Shown: piece by piece, positions 1 through 5,660 of the stretch
Position numbering within the stretch: the first letter of the stretch is position 1
Layout of the letters: every line of letters begins with the position of its first letter
Assembly (NCBI GenBank): GCA_905221605.1
Contig: CAJNDS010000724.1
Location: 339,001 to 350,000 of the forward strand
Length of the DNA: 11,000 nt
Direction of reading: 5' to 3'
Source of the DNA: Symbiodinium natans
Taxonomy: Eukaryota > Sar > Dinophyceae > Suessiales > Symbiodiniaceae
Notes under the pieces: generated by a model
Databases searched by the model: none
Seen by the model: only the letters and a program-made list of their open reading frames with translations
What the model was told of the DNA's origin: nothing
Translations under genes and position numbers: made by a program

Positions 1-92
1 TTAGGGGTTACATACTCCCCTGAAACCTCTAGCAGGTTGATGTTCTCCAGCACGATGTCTTCCCGATCTGAGCTTGGATTCCAAGAAAGGCC
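1..92 (-). other. coding-like fragment, possible partial exon at window edge
   Basis: One minus-strand frame is open from about 92 down past the window start. It reads a charged, helix-like stretch including DREDIVLENINLLE (positions 68-27), followed by EVSGEYV. Codons are GC-ending in the core (GAC, GTG, CTG, AAC, ATC). There is no start codon. An AG lies just upstream on the minus strand (about 70), so this could be an internal exon continuing to the left. I do not recognise the protein. About 30 codons is too short for openness to count as evidence; the call rests on composition alone. Confidence 0.25.
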
Positions 93-261
93 TCAGGCTT
101 GGCGTAGGTTTAGGGTTAAACCTCAACTCGAAACCCATTTGGGCCTTGCCTGCCCGGTTTTATTCTTGAGGATGCATGACTCAAGTTTGGGGTTAGAAAG
201 GGCTAGAATCGGTCAACCCCACTCGTGCACCTACAAGTAGGGTCACTTTGAGAAGTTTTGA

Positions 262-444
262 GTGGCGCGGCAGCCTGACATCCATGTGCAGTTGGGCAGC
301 GCAGGCTGTGCCTTTGCTGGCGGATGGCGGCCTTTGTACAGTGAGGTCACATCGGCATCTCCAGCGCCTCCTGCGGTCAGGAAGATCTGCTCGAGGCATC
401 AAAAAAGCTGCAGAGAGAGTTTCGAAAACGCTTTTAGGGCTTAG
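262..444 (+). other. coding-like stretch in two overlapping frames
   Basis: A GTG-initiated frame (262-444) gives 60 residues beginning ARQPDIHVQLGSAGCAFAGG. A second frame, open 345-437, ends in the strongly helical tail EDLLEASKKLQREFRKRF just before a TAG at 435-437. The best-looking parts of the two frames do not overlap: the front half looks protein-like in the first frame and the tail in the second. This suggests a degenerate exon with a frameshift, or two unrelated chance frames. No domain is recognised. The rest of 93-523 holds nothing I can name apart from short telomere-like words near 105-120. Confidence 0.2.
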
Positions 445-523
445 TTGACTTAGTTGTTCAGATGATGCCGATTCATTGGTAGGGTGTGAAGGCAATTTGC
501 TTAGAGCCGGATATGACTTCTGG

Positions 524-550
524 AATTTAGGGTTTAGTGTTTAGGGTTTT
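524..550 (+). repeat. short TTTAGGG array
   Basis: Three to four G-strand telomeric units, one with a variant (TTTAGTG), flanked by GGAATT on the left and GGAATTC on the right. It is isolated in unique sequence and far too short to be a chromosome end. Confidence 0.8.
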
Positions 551-644
551 GGAATTCGGTTGTGGTTCTCTGCAGGCTTCTAGGTAAAGCCCGGACCCAC
601 CGGGTCTCGCGCCAAAACTTTCCCCACCCCCTCCCTACACTTGA

Positions 645-805
645 AACCTCCAAGCCTGAATGCTCAAACCCAATGCCCTGAAACCTCTAATCCCGAAACC
701 TCTTGAAGCTCAAAATACACGAATCCCAAACCCTAAACGCCAAACCCTACTCCCTAAATTCTATACCCTAAACCCTAAACCCTAAACCCCAAACCCTGAA
801 CCCCT
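645..805 (-). repeat. degenerate CCCTAAA block
   Basis: C-strand telomere-like words become more regular from left to right: scattered CCTGAAACCTC forms at 645-720, then near-canonical CCCTAAAC units at 727-800 with CCCCAAA and CCCTGAA variants. It ends with CCCCTTGAAG at about 801-810. The decay suggests an old array. Confidence 0.75.
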
Positions 806-808
806 TGA

Positions 809-876
809 AGCTCTAGAGAGGCCGACGTCGCGCCCCGCCTGGCACAGCTGGCCTTCCTCGTCGGACGGGGCCTTGG
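809..876 (+). other. GC-rich coding-like core between opposing telomeric arrays
   Basis: A 70-bp GC-rich segment sits between a CCCTAAA block on its left and a TTTAGGG block on its right. The frame opens after a TGA at 806-808 and reads EADVAPRLAQLAFLVGRGL before running into telomeric sequence. The composition is protein-like but the length is trivial. The core also carries a short inverted repeat (CCGACG near 822 and CGTCGG near 859). No function is assigned. Confidence 0.2.
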
Positions 877-979
877 TTTAGGGTTTAGGGTTTAGGGGTT
901 GGACGGTTCCCTTGTTGTTTGGGGGACGGTTTAGGGCTAAGGGTTTAGGGTTTAAGGTTTGGGGTTTGGGGTTTAGGGC
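877..979 (+). repeat. TTTAGGG arrays with TTTGGGG variants
   Basis: Canonical units at 877-901, then 25 bp of spacer containing GGACGGTT and GGGACGGTTT, then a second run at 928-979. The second run includes TTTAAGG and TTTGGGG variants. Confidence 0.8.
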
Positions 980-1021
980 AGGGTTCGTGGGCCGGGGATG
1001 TCGCGTTCAGGTAATCTGGTT

Positions 1022-1503
1022 TCTCTAAACCTCTAGACTCTAAACCACCAATACCCTAAGACCCCTAAAGCCCTGAAACTCCCTAACGCCCCTGTAAACC
1101 CCCTAAGCCGCTCTAAATCCCCCCCCCCAAACCACCAAACCCCCAAACCCCCAAGCCCCCAAACCCCCAACCCCCCAAACCCCCAAACCCCCAAACCCCC
1201 AACCCCCCAAACCCCCAAACCCCCAAACCCCCCAAACCCCCCAAACCCCCCAAAAACCCCCCAAACCCCGAAACCCCCCGAAACCCCCCAACCCCCAAAC
1301 CCCCAAACCCAAACCCCAACCCCCAAACCCAAACCCCCAAACCCCCAAAACCCCCCCAAACCCCCAACCCAAACCCCCCAAACCCCCAAACCCCCCCAAA
1401 CCCCAACCCCCCAAACCCCCAAACCCCGAAACCCCGAAACCCCCAAACCCCCGAAACCCCGCAACCCACACCCCAAACCCCAAACCCCCCGCTTCCCAAA
1501 CCC
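1022..1503 (-). repeat. variant C-strand array, mainly CCCCCAAA
   Basis: Positions 1022-1118 hold decayed CCCTAAA-like words. From about 1119 to 1503 the sequence is a dense low-complexity array whose commonest unit is CCCCCAAA, with CCCCAAA, CCCCCCAAA, CCCCGAA and CCCCCAA variants and no T for long stretches. It abuts a canonical CCCTAAA array, so it is best read as a telomere-variant array in which the T was lost and the C-run lengthened. The glycine/tryptophan-rich minus-strand frames across it are artefacts of the repeat. The minus strand has very high G-quadruplex potential. Confidence 0.85.
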
Positions 1504-1509
1504 TCGGCA

Positions 1510-1896
1510 CTAAACCCTAAACCCCCTAAACCCTAAACCCTAAACCCTAAACCCTAAAACACCCTAAACCCTAAACCCCCCCACCCCTAAACCCTAAACC
1601 CTAAACCCTAAACCCTAAACCCTAAACCCTAAACCCTAAACCCTAAACCCTAAACCCTAAACCCTAAACCCTAACCCTAAACCTTAAACCCTAAACCCTG
1701 AACCCTGAACCCTGAACCCTGAACCCTGAACCCTAAACCCTAAACCCTGAACCCAAAACCCTGAACCCTGAACCCTAAACCCTAAACCCTAAACCCTAAA
1801 CCCTAAACCCTGAACCCAAAACCCTAAACCCTGAACCCAAAACCCTGAACCCTGAACCCTAAACCCTGAACCCTGAACCCTGAACCCTAAACCCCT
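1510..1896 (-). repeat. long CCCTAAA array with higher-order variants
   Basis: About 387 bp of C-strand telomeric repeat. The first half is canonical, with a short break near 1558-1590. From 1696 CCCTGAA units dominate. A 14-bp composite, CCCTGAA followed by CCCAAAA, occurs at 1745-1758, 1808-1821 and 1829-1842. These start 63 and 21 bp apart, both multiples of seven, so register was kept while variants spread. This fits unequal exchange or slippage in an interstitial array. Confidence 0.9.
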
Positions 1897-1910
1897 TAGG
1901 AGCGGGCTCC

Positions 1911-2006
1911 ATGAGCCCTGCCGAGTGCCTCCACCTGCTGACGGACCAGCCACGGAGGTGGGTTCATGGGTACTTGGAACCCCAAACTATAGGGTTTGGG
2001 GTTTAG
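1911..2006 (+). other. short coding-like ORF between telomeric arrays
   Basis: ATG at 1911 gives 31 codons beginning MSPAECLHLLTDQPRRWVHG, ending at a TAG inside the following TTTAGGG array (2004-2006). GC-ending codons and protein-like composition are visible, but there is no recognised domain. The core again lies between a CCCTAAA array (left) and a TTTAGGG array (right). It could be a fragment of a captured exon or chance. Confidence 0.2.
1964..1988 (+). repeat. R5 direct repeat, copy 1
   Basis: A 25-bp word (TCATGGGTACTTGGAACCCC then AAACT) recurs at 2044-2067 with one mismatch and one missing base. The first 11 bp recur inverted at 2128-2138, and GGAGGCTCATGGGT recurs near 6560-6573 beside another telomeric array. 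It is a small dispersed repeat associated with array edges. Confidence 0.7.
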
Positions 2007-2036
2007 GGTTTAGGGCTAGGGTTTAGGGTTTAGGGC
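1990..2036 (+). repeat. TTTAGGG array
   Basis: Six to seven G-strand units, including TTTGGGG and GGGCTAGGG variants, lying between the two direct copies of R5. Confidence 0.85.
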
Positions 2037-2043
2037 TGGAGGC

Positions 2044-2067
2044 TCATGGGTACTTAGAACCCCAACT
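2044..2067 (+). repeat. R5 direct repeat, copy 2
   Basis: Second copy of the word at 1964-1988, immediately downstream of the intervening TTTAGGG array. The sequence to about 2140 is otherwise unique spacer, with an inverted 11-bp piece of the same word at 2128-2138. Confidence 0.7.
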
Positions 2068-2145
2068 AGCTGTACTTATCAGCCCCCTAAGTCCCGCCAT
2101 AAGCAGACTTTTCCATTGGGGCTATCAGTACCCATGAAGTAGGGG

Positions 2146-2235
2146 GGGGTTTAGGGTTGAGGGCATGCAGGGTTCATAGGGGTTTCGGGGTCAGGGGGTT
2201 TAGGGTTTAGGGTTTTGGGTTTTGGGCGTTTTGGG
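2146..2235 (+). repeat. degenerate TTTAGGG block
   Basis: G-strand telomere-like words with many variants (TTGAGGG, TTTCGGGG, TTTTGGG), plus a G8 run just before 2150. Confidence 0.7.
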
Positions 2236-2311
2236 GTTGAAGAAACTGGGGCATGTTGAGGATCTGGGGTCAAGGGCATCAAAGACTTTAGGCTCGCCTG
2301 GGGGGGGCCAG

Positions 2312-2512
2312 CGCGCGGAGTCGCGCGTCAACTCTGTGAAGCGCCAGTTGCGCCGCACGAACATGCTGGGCAGGTCCTCTACCAGACGTGCTCACTTGGA
2401 CCACATCGGTCTTTCGCATGTTGTTTCCGCCGTTGCTTCCTACCGCAAAGCAATCCAAGACACCTTGCCGCCAAAGAAGGCTTGGGAGGACGATAGCTGG
2501 CTTGGGGTCTAG
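2312..2512 (+). pseudogene. transposase-like C-terminal fragment (copy A, tentative)
   Basis: The frame encodes RAESRVNSVKRQLRR, then TNMLGRSSTRRAHLDHIGLS and a tail ending DDSWLGV before TAG at 2510-2512. AESRVNSVKRQLRR matches AESRIGGVKNKLRR in a frame at 8780-8821 at 9 of 14 residues with different codons (serine TCG versus AGT), which points to a shared protein family. An acidic residue followed by a basic helix with Lys/Arg spacing resembles the end of some DDE transposases (IS1595/ISXO2-like or Merlin). That family name is inference; no earlier catalytic residues are present. The upstream part is replaced by telomeric repeat and a G-run, so this is a truncated remnant. The minus-strand frame over the same bases is probably its shadow. 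Confidence 0.35.
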
Positions 2513-2639
2513 GAAAAAATGCCGATCCACGTAACGCGAAACATCGCTGCCAGTGGTGTTTGTCATGTGTAACTCTACAACTCCGTGACCCCTTCCTCGT
2601 GTTGCCACCACACGAAAATACAGTAAATAACAATACGGG

Positions 2640-2681
2640 CCGCCCCCTTGTCCATGTATGGTGGGCAAACGAAGGGGGCGG
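2640..2681. repeat. 10-bp perfect inverted repeat (hairpin)
   Basis: CCGCCCCCTT (2640-2649) and its complement AAGGGGGCGG (2672-2681) flank a 22-bp loop. It sits between the transposase-like fragment and the left edge of repeat R1. It may be an element terminus; no terminator or promoter role is implied. Confidence 0.6.
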
Positions 2682-2693
2682 ACCCTACAATTT

Positions 2694-3022
2694 GGGGTCT
2701 ATATTAGGGCTCCCTTCTTTTCGTAAAGCCCAATTTGAGTTTAGGGGTTCGGGGTTTCGGGTCTAGGGTTTAGGGAGGCTCTGCAACAGGTAGATGCCCT
2801 TAGGTTGTATAGGGCCATTTTGGGATGGCTATTTTGCGATGAGGGCCCTTAAAACTTTGACACTGATTCCGCATGACCTGCAGTTAACTCCAACACTCAC
2901 TGATCCATGAAAGAAAGAGGACAAGCAACCACAACCCTATAAACAGCTAGGTATTAGGGTTTAGGGTTTCGGATAAACCCTATAAACAGCTAGGTATGAG
3001 GGTATAGGGTTTCGGGTAAACC
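2694..3022 (+). repeat. dispersed repeat R1, copy A
   Basis: A 329-bp sequence with an inverted second copy at 5903-6180. Over the first ~235 bp (2694 to about 2930) I count roughly 18 differences by hand alignment, about 92% identity. The repeat starts GGGGTCTATATTAGGG, contains a short telomere-like stretch (2744-2776) within both copies, and ends in a 43-bp unit that is duplicated only here. No ORF of note is conserved between the copies, so it looks like a non-coding transposable-element fragment or segmental duplication. Confidence 0.85.
2934..3019 (+). repeat. 43-bp tandem duplication inside R1 copy A
   Basis: Units 2934-2976 and 2977-3019 match at 40 of 43 positions. Each starts ACCCTATAAACAGCTAGGTA and ends with telomere-like GGGTTTCGG. 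The inverted R1 copy has only one such unit (about 5903-5945), so the duplication arose after the copies separated, or one unit was lost there. Confidence 0.85.
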
Positions 3023-3094
3023 AAAAGCCCAAACCTTGGAAGCTCTGAGCCGCCCCCCCGGAGCACCTGAATAGAGCCATAAGCCAATCCTAAG

Positions 3095-3210
3095 CTGGGT
3101 CGCCCAGTGGTACCCTTTATTTATTTTTATTATTGGTTCTGGCTTCCCTTCTAAAGAAACCAACTCAAAAAAGGGTGCCCTTATTGTAATATGGTTACTG
3201 GGCTACCAAG
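3095..3210. mobile_element. MITE-like foldback element, 116 bp
   Basis: Terminal inverted repeats CTGGGTCGCCCAGT (3095-3108) and ACTGGGCTACCAAG (3197-3210) pair at 12 of 14 positions. The element is flanked by TAAG on both sides (3091-3094 and 3211-3214), a possible 4-bp target-site duplication. Inner complementary words (ACCCTTT with AAAGGGT; TTGGTT with AACCAA) make most of it a long imperfect hairpin. It is more AT-rich than its surroundings and encodes nothing, as expected of a non-autonomous DNA element. A family cannot be assigned. Confidence 0.5.
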
Positions 3211-3272
3211 TAAGTTAGAAGTCGCCCTCACTGCTCCCAAGCCTGAAAGCCCGAAACCCCGAACCCCAGGAG

Positions 3273-3312
3273 TTTAGGGTTGAGGGTTTAGGGTTTAGGG
3301 TTTAGGGTTAAG
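3273..3312 (+). repeat. TTTAGGG array
   Basis: About five and a half G-strand units with one TTGAGGG variant, preceded by C-strand-like words (CCCGAAACCCCGAACCCC, 3250-3267). Confidence 0.85.
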
Positions 3313-3482
3313 GCCTTTGGAACCCTATAAACCCCAAAGCCACGAACTCCTCTACCCTGGCCTGCAGCATTGGTTGCTACGACCTCCGGCGCCTCTGGCA
3401 GCAGGATGGCTTGGTGGTCTGGGGCCTGGGAAGGCGGGCAGTGCCCAGGGCCTTTGAGAGGGGTTTAGGGTTTAGGGTTTAG
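3312..3482 (+). other. coding-like spacer, 56 open codons
   Basis: The frame is open from after a TAA at 3309-3311 to a TAG at 3480-3482 in the next TTTAGGG array. It includes ACSIGCYDLRRLWQQDGLVV and GLGRRAVPRAFERG at 3360-3461, with a bias to G/C in third positions. There is no ATG, so it would be an internal exon or captured fragment. This is one of the more protein-like spacers, but no domain is recognised and a 56-codon opening is not rare by chance. Confidence 0.3.
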
Positions 3483-3509
3483 GGTACAGGGCTTAGGGTT
3501 TAGGGTTTG
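3461..3509 (+). repeat. TTTAGGG array
   Basis: About six G-strand units with a short interruption (GTACAGGGC) at 3484-3492. Confidence 0.85.
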
Positions 3510-3569
3510 GCTGAAATCTGGTCCTGCAGGGTTGAGGGCCTTCCAAGATCGAAATCGGAGGTCTTGAGG

Positions 3570-3619
3570 ATTTAGGGTTCGAAGGGCGTAAGGGTTTAGG
3601 GCTTGCAGCCCTAAACCCT
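3570..3619. repeat. head-to-head telomeric junction with perfect palindrome
   Basis: Degenerate G-strand units (3570-3602) meet a C-strand array. At the junction AGGGTTTAGGGCT (3591-3603) and AGCCCTAAACCCT (3607-3619) are perfect 13-bp inverted arms around the 3-base loop TGC. TTTAGGG facing CCCTAAA is the arrangement left by telomere-telomere fusion. Confidence 0.85.
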
Positions 3620-3838
3620 AAACCCTAAACCCTAAACCCTAAACCCTAAACCCTAAACCCTAAACCCTAAACCCTAAACCCTAAACCCTAAACCCTAAAC
3701 ACTAAAACCCTAAACCCTAAACCCTAAACCCTAAACCCTAAACCCTAAACCCTAAACCCTAAACCCTAAACCCTAAACCCTAAACCCTAAACCCTAAACC
3801 CTAAACCCTAAACCCTAAACCCTAAACCCTAAACCCTA
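3607..3838 (-). repeat. long, nearly perfect CCCTAAA array
   Basis: About 33 units, canonical except for one lesion near 3700-3706 (ACACTAAAACCC). The run from about 3707 to 3837 is uninterrupted. Such homogeneity suggests a recent origin or ongoing homogenisation, compared with the decayed blocks nearby. Confidence 0.95.
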
Positions 3839-3902
3839 CTTGCAAGGCATAAACCACCTCACGGCTTCGGTGAGTGGCTATCCTACTGTCTGGAGAACTA
3901 TA

Positions 3903-4008
3903 CCAGGGACCCCTTATTCTCGTAAACCCCCACAGAGAGGGGACCCCTAAGATTGACCCCAAAGGGTAGGATTCCCTCACGGTAAGGATTTCAACAAGGC
4001 ACCCCCCC
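3903..4008 (+). repeat. R2 repeat, copy A (related to R1 edge)
   Basis: It begins with a version of the R1 left-end word (ACCCCTTATTCTCGTAAACC, compare 6143-6170 inverted). It then continues with GGACCCCTAAGATTGACCCC, AGGATTCCC, GGTAAGGA and AAGGCACCCC, which parallel 6161-6224 in the same order. The two copies are clearly related but diverged. Confidence 0.6.
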
Positions 4009-4188
4009 AATATCCAATATCGGAAACCGCCAAGTCTCTCACCCAGTTCCGGAAGCCTCCGGCTGGCCTCTGAGGCCGTGAACAAGCCCTTCGACATGCG
4101 CATCGACGTTCCCAAGGACCTTAAGGGTTCTTTTGGGGGGCTTCTTTTAAGGGCTCCTCAGGTATGTCGGGCCTACTCAGGTACATAG
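3970..4188 (+). other. coding-like open frame, 72 codons without early ATG
   Basis: The frame is open from after a TAG at 3967-3969 to a TAG at 4186-4188. The second half reads SGSLRLASEAVNKPFDMRID followed by VPKDLKGSF (about 4045-4130), with GC-ending codons concentrated there. The first half is repeat R2, so if real the exon would start near 4040. No family is recognised. Confidence 0.3.
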
Positions 4189-4255
4189 GGGACGATATAA
4201 GGCAGAAAAGGATGAATTAGGGGTTCCTTCTAGGTGTGCCTCCTTATACCCCTTA
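4185..4255. repeat. imperfect foldback, about 70 bp
   Basis: TATAAGG (4196-4202) pairs with CCTTATA (4242-4248), inside AGGGG / CCCCT flanks, and AAGGA (4208-4212) pairs with TCCTT (4225-4229). Short arms and bulges make this a weak structure. It may be a decayed relative of the 3095-3210 type, but no target duplication is seen. Confidence 0.35.
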
Positions 4256-4262
4256 GCCCCGA

Positions 4263-4278
4263 CCCCCCCCCCCCCCCC
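4263..4278 (+). repeat. C16 homopolymer
   Basis: Sixteen consecutive C residues, a slippage-prone run whose length may be an assembly estimate. Confidence 0.9.
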
Positions 4279-4664
4279 AATTCCCACAACCGCAAGCCCA
4301 GGGAGGTCGATGGTGTCCAAGATACAGCATTGCCGAAGAAGCCCTACTGGATCCCTCCTAGATCCTAAAGCAAACTCGGGTTGAGGGACCTCTTGAAACT
4401 TCCAAGGCCCTAAATCCTAAAACCCTGATTGCCGAGCTGCCTGGTACCCTTGCTCAGTAACCCGAAACCCTAAGGCCTACAAAGCCTTGAGCCGCTAAGA
4501 CCTGCAAGTTACATGTAGAGAATCGGCCCTAGGATGCTCCGGGGTCATCTCGGAGGGGGTTTTTGGAACCCTAAGCCCTAAGCCTTCAACCCTAACGCCG
4601 ACACTCGACGATGCAGAGCTGAGGGGATCATGGCTCCTAGGTCCTAGACGTGCCAATCGTCGGT
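4279..4664. other. spacer with scattered decayed CCCTAAA words
   Basis: Nothing gene-like is seen. Single telomere-like words occur at about 4409-4426 (CCTAAATCCTAAAACCCTG), 4460-4475 and 4567-4598. No array or strong inverted repeat is evident. Confidence 0.6.
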
Positions 4665-4692
4665 TTCGGGTCGAGGGTTTAGGGTTTAGGGT
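4665..4692 (+). repeat. short TTTAGGG array
   Basis: Two to three G-strand units preceded by TTTCGGGTCGAGGG. Confidence 0.75.
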
Positions 4693-4934
4693 GTTCTTCC
4701 ACGGTAAGGCCTCCTGGCACTACGTGGGAGAGAACCCCTTGACAGGACCTCCTAAAACAAAACGGGCCCGGGTTTGACTCTTCCCTCCCCCTCCCCCCCC
4801 TCCCCGGCCTCCTCCACCTTTCGGTGTGCTGGATCCTCGCAGGGGGAAGAGCGGCACTGGGCCCAGGAAGTCACAGTTCTCACCTCGGAGTGCTCGCGCT
4901 CTTGCTTTTTTTAGCTGCCGAATTCTTTGAAGCT
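4693..4934. other. unique spacer with C/T-rich tract
   Basis: No gene recognised. A pyrimidine tract with C-runs lies at about 4779-4817. The remainder is unremarkable. Confidence 0.5.
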
Positions 4935-4998
4935 TGGGGTTCAGGGTAGGGCGGTGTATACGGTTTAGGGTGATGGTTTGAGGTGTAGGGCTTTAGGG
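4935..4998 (+). repeat. degenerate TTTAGGG block
   Basis: Irregular G-strand words (TTCAGGGTAGGG, TTTAGGGTGATGG, TTTGAGG) spaced off the 7-bp register, indicating an old array. Confidence 0.6.
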
Positions 4999-5052
4999 GC
5001 TGCGAGAAAGGCAGGGGGGGGTCTGATCTTCGCCTTCTCCTGGCTTGCACAG

Positions 5053-5078
5053 CCCTAAAATGCCCTAAAATGCCCTAA
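5053..5078 (-). repeat. 10-bp variant tandem, CCCTAAAATG x2.5
   Basis: GCCCTAAAAT is repeated twice and followed by GCCCTAAGC. It looks like a telomeric unit with a 3-bp insertion that was then duplicated. Confidence 0.75.
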
Positions 5079-5143
5079 GCCCGGAAACCTTCGGGTAGAG
5101 CTCGTTGGCTCAGCTCACCAGCCAGCACATTTTGAGCATGGGC

Positions 5144-5246
5144 AAACCCTAAACCCTAAACCCTAAACCCTAAACCCTAAACCCTAAACCCTAAACCCTA
5201 AACCCTAAACCCTAAACCCTAAACCCTAAACCCTAAACCCTAAACC
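5144..5246 (-). repeat. perfect CCCTAAA array
   Basis: About 14.7 uninterrupted canonical units with sharp edges: GAGCATGGGC on the left and AAGTATCCGG on the right. Confidence 0.95.
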
Positions 5247-5449
5247 AAGTATCCGGTAACCCTTCGGCCGCAGATTCTGCAAGCGCTGTTGATCTGCAGA
5301 GCATCATGTGTAGCCTTGCCGCTCATTCCCTGATGCTTCTGGTATGTGGTCACTGGCACAGATGCTGGCCTCCCAGATCTGCGTTGAACCACATTCGAAC
5401 CCCCAAACCCGGAACCCTTTACTTGGGAGTCTACTTATCACCCACTTAG
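5247..5449 (+). other. coding-like spacer downstream of telomeric array
   Basis: Two plus-strand frames are open here. One, from about 5243 to a TAG at 5447-5449, reads ADSASAVDLQSIMCSLAAHS and then a Trp/Cys-rich stretch. The other reads KYPVTLRPQILQALLICRAS before a TGA near 5331. A GTATGT word at 5342 could be a splice donor. Openness in two frames means neither is strong evidence; no domain is recognised. Confidence 0.2.
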
Positions 5450-5574
5450 GGGACTTAGGGGCTTGCAGGTACAGTTATAATTAGGGTAATAAGTGCCCTG
5501 AACCTCCAAGTAGGAGTTGAACCCAAATTTGGGTGGGCCTTCTACGGTAGACACGGAGGTTCCAAAGCCCAGTC

Positions 5575-5660
5575 TGCGTCGGACGCGTGGCGCAGGTGGC
5601 CGACTGGTTCCTCAGGAAGTTCCCGGGCGAGAAGGTGCGGCCAAGCGCAAGCGGAGCCGA
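5575..5660 (+). other. coding-like fragment ending in CT microsatellite
   Basis: A short GC-rich stretch reads [20 protein letters not shown] followed by ASGAD, then enters the CT repeat. The composition is protein-like and GC-ending codons dominate. The longer Leu/Ser-rich frames that continue through the repeat are artefacts. If real, this is an exon end or captured fragment of an unrecognised protein. Confidence 0.25.

Noticed and set aside
1033-1510. Three long minus-strand ORFs rich in Gly, Phe, Trp and Val
   Set aside because: They are translations of the CCCCCAAA array in all three frames. A repeat without stop codons is open in every frame, so these are not genes.
1510-1896. CRISPR-like regular repeats
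   Set aside because: Units are 7 bp with no spacers; this is telomeric repeat in eukaryotic DNA.
2288-2668. 126-codon minus-strand ORF
   Set aside because: It overlaps the transposase-like frame on the plus strand, which has a cross-window relative. The minus frame has none and continues into the hairpin.
1510-3838. A true chromosome end
   Set aside because: Arrays are internal, occur in both orientations and are flanked by unique DNA on both sides. A terminal telomere would be one long array at a sequence end.
3879-3890. 12-bp inverted match GCTATCCTACTG with 7133-7144
   Set aside because: Several 12-base matches are expected by chance in 11 kb and the flanks do not align.
5391-5404. CATTCGAACCCC resembling a tRNA T-arm
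   Set aside because: No acceptor, D-arm or anticodon arm can be paired upstream, and no discriminator end follows.
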